The notes under the pieces: generated by a model
The model's input: only the letters and a program-made list of their open reading frames with translations
The model's database searches: none
What the model was told of the DNA's origin: nothing
Shown: piece by piece, positions 60,640 to 64,000 of the stretch
Layout: every line of letters begins with the position of its first letter
How positions within the stretch are numbered: position 1 is the stretch's first letter
Program-made: the position numbers and the translations under genes
Assembly: GCA_023055355.1 (NCBI GenBank)
Contig: JALJCS010000004.1
Span: 12,430,001-12,494,000 of the forward strand
Reading direction: 5' to 3'
From: Agelaius tricolor
Taxonomy: Eukaryota > Chordata > Aves > Passeriformes > Icteridae
DNA length: 64,000 nucleotides

Positions 60640-60870
60640 CCTTTAAAATCTTCTAGGGATGGTGACTCCACCACCCCCCGGGAAACATATTCCAGTGCTG
60701 ACCACCCTGAGAGTGACAAATTTTTTTTCTAATACCTAATCTGAATCTCCCGTGTCTCAGATCAAGGCCATTTCCTCTTGTCCTCTCACTGCAGGCCCGG
60801 CAGACCACACCGACCCCCACCTCACTGCACCCTCCTTTCAGGAGCGGTAGAGACTTGGTTCAGACAAAAC
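60640..60870 (-). mobile_element. CR1 LINE fragment upstream of the NANS promoter
   Basis: The plus strand reads the CR1 ORF2 complement (GGTGACTCCACCACCCCCCG; CCATTTCCTCTTGTCCTCTC; CTCCTTTCAGGAGC). It is truncated at both ends and abuts the CpG island. Confidence 0.82.
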
Positions 60871-61663
60871 TTTCCATGATATATAGAAATAAATGGTAAA
60901 ATGTGACGCAATAGCTAAGGCCACTTCTGAGATTATTTTACTCCAAAATCGTTCTCTGACTAACATGCAGATACACTTATGACATTCTAGGCCTATCTGT
61001 TAGGTTTTTAATAGAACTGAAAATCAATAATTTTGGTTGTTATGATTTTATGGTACGTGTCTGGTGTTTGTTTGCTTTATCTGGTTTGTTTTGTCTTGGT
61101 GAGTGACATGAAGCGGAGTTGCATCCCATTGACGCACAATGTTAGTACCACAGTTACAGCACAGTAGTTCTCTTTGCCATTATTGATTGTTCCCCAAGGA
61201 GAACTGCATCCTTCTGACAGACTGCAGTGACTGATCAAACACAACCAGCAGGCTCTAAGCTGTGCACTACTACATGAGAGATAGCCTAAGAAATTGCCTC
61301 AGTTTAAAATCAGGAATGATGAGTGATGAGTGATACACTGCAATGTGCCAGCGGCTCTTGAAAAGGATATTGTCTTTTACAAAGAATTGACTTTTGTAAA
61401 TTACGATGAGAAGACTGTATAAATACAAATTTTTTCTCTTTGTGTAACCAAGAATTGCAGCATATAGAATGTTTGTATCTGTATAAAACCAGCCAGTTCT
61501 CTAGAAACAGGTCAGTTGCCTGAGGCTGTCTCATACATGAGAAAGTTTCCTGACAACAGAACTCACACTAACAATTTCTACTGGTCAATTACTTTGACTA
61601 CAGTCACAGGTGGATACAAATGCAGCTGTAGCTTTCTTAGGGGTCCTGAATGACTGTTACAGA

Positions 61664-61724
61664 AAGAGATCTGAGTCAAATAGAGTCCCTATAAAAAAGG
61701 GACTGTATTTGACTCAGATCTCTT
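61664..61724. repeat. Near-perfect inverted repeat, 26-bp stem and 9-nt loop
   Basis: Left arm 61664-61689 (starting AAGAGATCTGAGTCAAATA) and right arm 61699-61724 are reverse complements apart from one mismatch. Pairing stops abruptly on both outer sides. It is shorter than a usual microRNA precursor. Confidence 0.9.
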
Positions 61725-62495
61725 GCATTTGTGCATTGGGTTATACATACTTAATATTTTTATGAAAATTTTCCAGAGAAAAAAATAGAAGGTTGAAACT
61801 ATACTGCAGGTATATATACAATACTGATGTACCCCATATGGGCTAAAACAGTATAATTTCAGGAATTACATGGAGTTGAAAGCCATACCATAGTCTGTTG
61901 AACTTTAGGATACTAAAAATTAATGATTTATGAAAACACCTGATACTCAATATTGGCTATGCAAAACAATTTGTGAATGTAACTTTAATACTGCATACAT
62001 ACAAACACTGAGAATAATTATAATGAAGTTTACCCCAAAAGTTTGCTGATTGAAAAAGCAGCTCCTTAAGTGTTTCTTAATTGTAGTGTCTGAAGCAGGC
62101 CTCTAATGCTGCTGTGTTTCACTGAATTTTAGTTTACACTGTAATATACCACCTACCCCATGAGACATTTCTCCAACTAAACTACATGGCTTGAGGCCAA
62201 AAGTTTGTTCTTGTAGTTCCTTAGGTACTCTAGGTTCTTCCTGCATTAACATTTACCACCACCTCCACAGCACAGACACGCCCTTCTTTCCTGGGGCAAG
62301 TTTCTTGTTCAGTCATCAGGTAAAGAAGCAGGAAAAAAAATGCCTCCAGAACATAAATAATTAACTTCTGGAATAATTCAGCAATGACATCATAACATTT
62401 TGCATGTTACAGCCTAAAAATAACAGAAGGTTCAGTCTCTGTGCTTTTATTTATTCAGTATTAAAGCAGTAGAATGGAACATAAGATGACATGCA

Positions 62496-62498
<3 letters not shown>

Positions 62499-62542
<44 letters not shown>
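62499..62542. repeat. (AT)n microsatellite, 22 units
   Basis: An uninterrupted AT dinucleotide run. Confidence 0.97.
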
Positions 62543-62549
<7 letters not shown>

Positions 62550-62835
62550 TTTTTAATGTAAAGCACTAAAGTAAGAACTAATACAGAAACAAATAATAAT
62601 AGTACAGAAACCGTGAACCATTCCAACCCAGGCAGTCTTACACTTCCTAACACTTCCTAATAAATGTCTGGCTGCAATAATTCTAACTTTGTATTCTGTG
62701 AAGCTGTGTTCCTGTGTGGTGTCTAAAGCCCTGGTTCTGTTGCAGGTTTGTCTTTTATTTCAGTGGGAGAGCCAACTCACACTGAGGATTTGATGGATGT
62801 ATTTGCAGACAATAATGAGAAGCACACAGAGAATA

Positions 62836-62905
62836 CAATAGAATACTTCCAGCTGGAAGGGACCTACAATGATTGTTTAGTGCAATTGCTTGACCATTTC
62901 ATGGC
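62836..62905 (-). mobile_element. Short CR1 3'-end fragment
   Basis: ATAGAATACTTCCAGCTGGA followed by AGGGACCTACAATGATTG resembles the complement of the CR1 3' tail; too short for certainty. Confidence 0.5.
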
Positions 62906-64000
62906 TTGTCAGTTGATGGTTGTCACACTGATAGTTATCACACTAGGCAAACTGAATTTACATGCAGTAATGCTTTATTCAGGAATTGCAGAGTTTGAGA
63001 CAACAAGTGCATGTAGTTTGTGTACTCAGACACATACTTCTATACAGCCCTAGCACTTGACTGGCATGATAAAATATATTTGAAGAGCCTTGGTCCTTGA
63101 AACAGATGTGCTTGCACCTTTGATATAGTTTTTAGGAAGAAAATTCCATGATAATCCAGCGATGACAGCCATTTGCAAGCAGGATTCCTTTCAAATATCA
63201 AGATCTAATACATTTCAAAAAAGCTTGACTGTCAGTGAATTTTAATTCTCTGGTCTCCTTTTCCTTGGATGATACATTCTCCAATTCTGGGGGTGTTAAC
63301 TTCCCATGGCCACATAATCTATTTGTCTTATTCATAAACAGTGCATAAAGTACATGCACTTGTTGTTTGATTGCTTCCTCCTTGTTATGTCTAAAGAAGT
63401 GTTCTCAGCACTTAAGATTATAATCGTCTGGAACCAGAAGCTGACTGCCAGTGAGATGTTTATAGTCTTGTGGCCTCTGTTTTTAGCCTGTGCACATATT
63501 TTCAAGGTCTCTGGTATTATCCCACACTTAAATTCTACATCATAACAAAAGACACTTGATACCCAATTTCAGTTTGTACTGAATAAATTCATTCAAACTA
63601 ATAACAAATCTAACAGCCCACCAGTTCTTGTAGCCTTGCAATGCTAGCATTAATTTTCTTACTAGCAATGACAGTATAATTTTTTTATTGGGCCATCCAG
63701 GGCATAGGTGACAGGCAGTACATCTCCTTGTGGTGACAGCAAGAATTTGATTTCTGCAGATTTTCTTTATTTCAGCCTGACATTTGAATTTTAGTTTCCA
63801 CACAAGTTCCAACAAGCTAAAAAGACCGGCATGTTTCCCTTTTGCTCTGACCAGCTTTCTTATGCAACTTTGAGAACAGCCCTGTGTACTGTGAATGCGT
63901 CCAGATGTGCTAATGGTTTAGCAAATTACAGTAATGGATTGACTTGTCCTTTCACCAGATCTTGTGGAGTTTAAGTAATTTGACACAACTTCCACAGGAA

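Larger units (their letters stand above)
60871..64000. other. Intergenic upstream of NANS, minor repeats only
   Basis: AT-rich DNA with a strong hairpin (61664-61724), an (AT)n run (62499-62542) and a probable CR1 tail (62836-62905). No gene was recognised to the end of the window. Confidence 0.65.

Noticed and set aside
59817..60656. Open frames up to 276 codons over NANS exon 1 and its promoter
   Set aside because: Shadows of the CpG island, tandem repeat and CR1 sequence; the only supported coding segment is NANS exon 1 on the minus strand.
63540..63815. 91-codon minus-strand frame near the right end
   Set aside because: No family similarity recognised and no splice or promoter support; left unannotated.

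Overview
This is vertebrate nuclear DNA, almost certainly from a bird and probably a passerine or close relative. Genes are split by GT-AG introns, the DNA is AT-rich with two short CpG-rich promoters, and the dispersed repeats are mainly chicken-repeat-1 (CR1) LINE fragments plus avian endogenous-retrovirus LTRs. There are no operons, ribosome binding sites, CRISPR arrays or tRNA/rRNA genes that I can see. Mammalian homologues of the genes lie on human chromosome 9, which largely corresponds to the avian Z, so sex linkage is a reasonable inference but is not shown by the sequence.

Layout. (1) 1-17.8 kb: the 3' half of RNF38 (+ strand), seven coding exons giving the C-terminal 269 residues including the whole RING-H2 finger, then a long 3' UTR. 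(2) 17.8-38.8 kb: gene-poor DNA with a 3-kb CR1 LINE split by a nested LTR (19.3-22.2 kb), CR1 pieces at 31.0-31.8 kb, and a decayed gammaretrovirus-like provirus between two diverged LTRs (34.2-37.7 kb). (3) 38.8-49.1 kb: TRIM14 (+ strand), six exons (B-box, 96-nt and 234-nt coiled-coil exons, linker exons, PRY-SPRY), with several apparent lesions. (4) 49.1-52.1 kb: the gap between convergent TRIM14 and NANS, holding a complete solo LTR with a 5-bp target duplication. (5) 52.1-60.6 kb: NANS (- strand), six exons encoding a complete 359-residue sialic acid synthase, with a promoter built from 49-bp tandem repeats that each carry a CCAAT box. (6) 60.6-64 kb: upstream DNA with CR1 pieces, an (AT)n tract and a near-perfect 26-bp hairpin.

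The genes do not form a pathway. RNF38 is a nuclear E3 ubiquitin ligase, TRIM14 a RING-less antiviral signalling adaptor, and NANS makes Neu5Ac-9-phosphate. TRIM14 and NANS keep the convergent order I recall from mammals, while RNF38 next to TRIM14 is a different junction. I found no previously undescribed multi-gene system. The most noteworthy signals are the combined lesions in TRIM14 (out-of-frame exon 1-2 junction, in-frame TGA in exon 3, no usable donor at the expected end of exon 4), the NANS promoter minisatellite, a degenerate ~167-bp tandem array just before the TRIM14 PRY-SPRY exon, and two strong hairpins.
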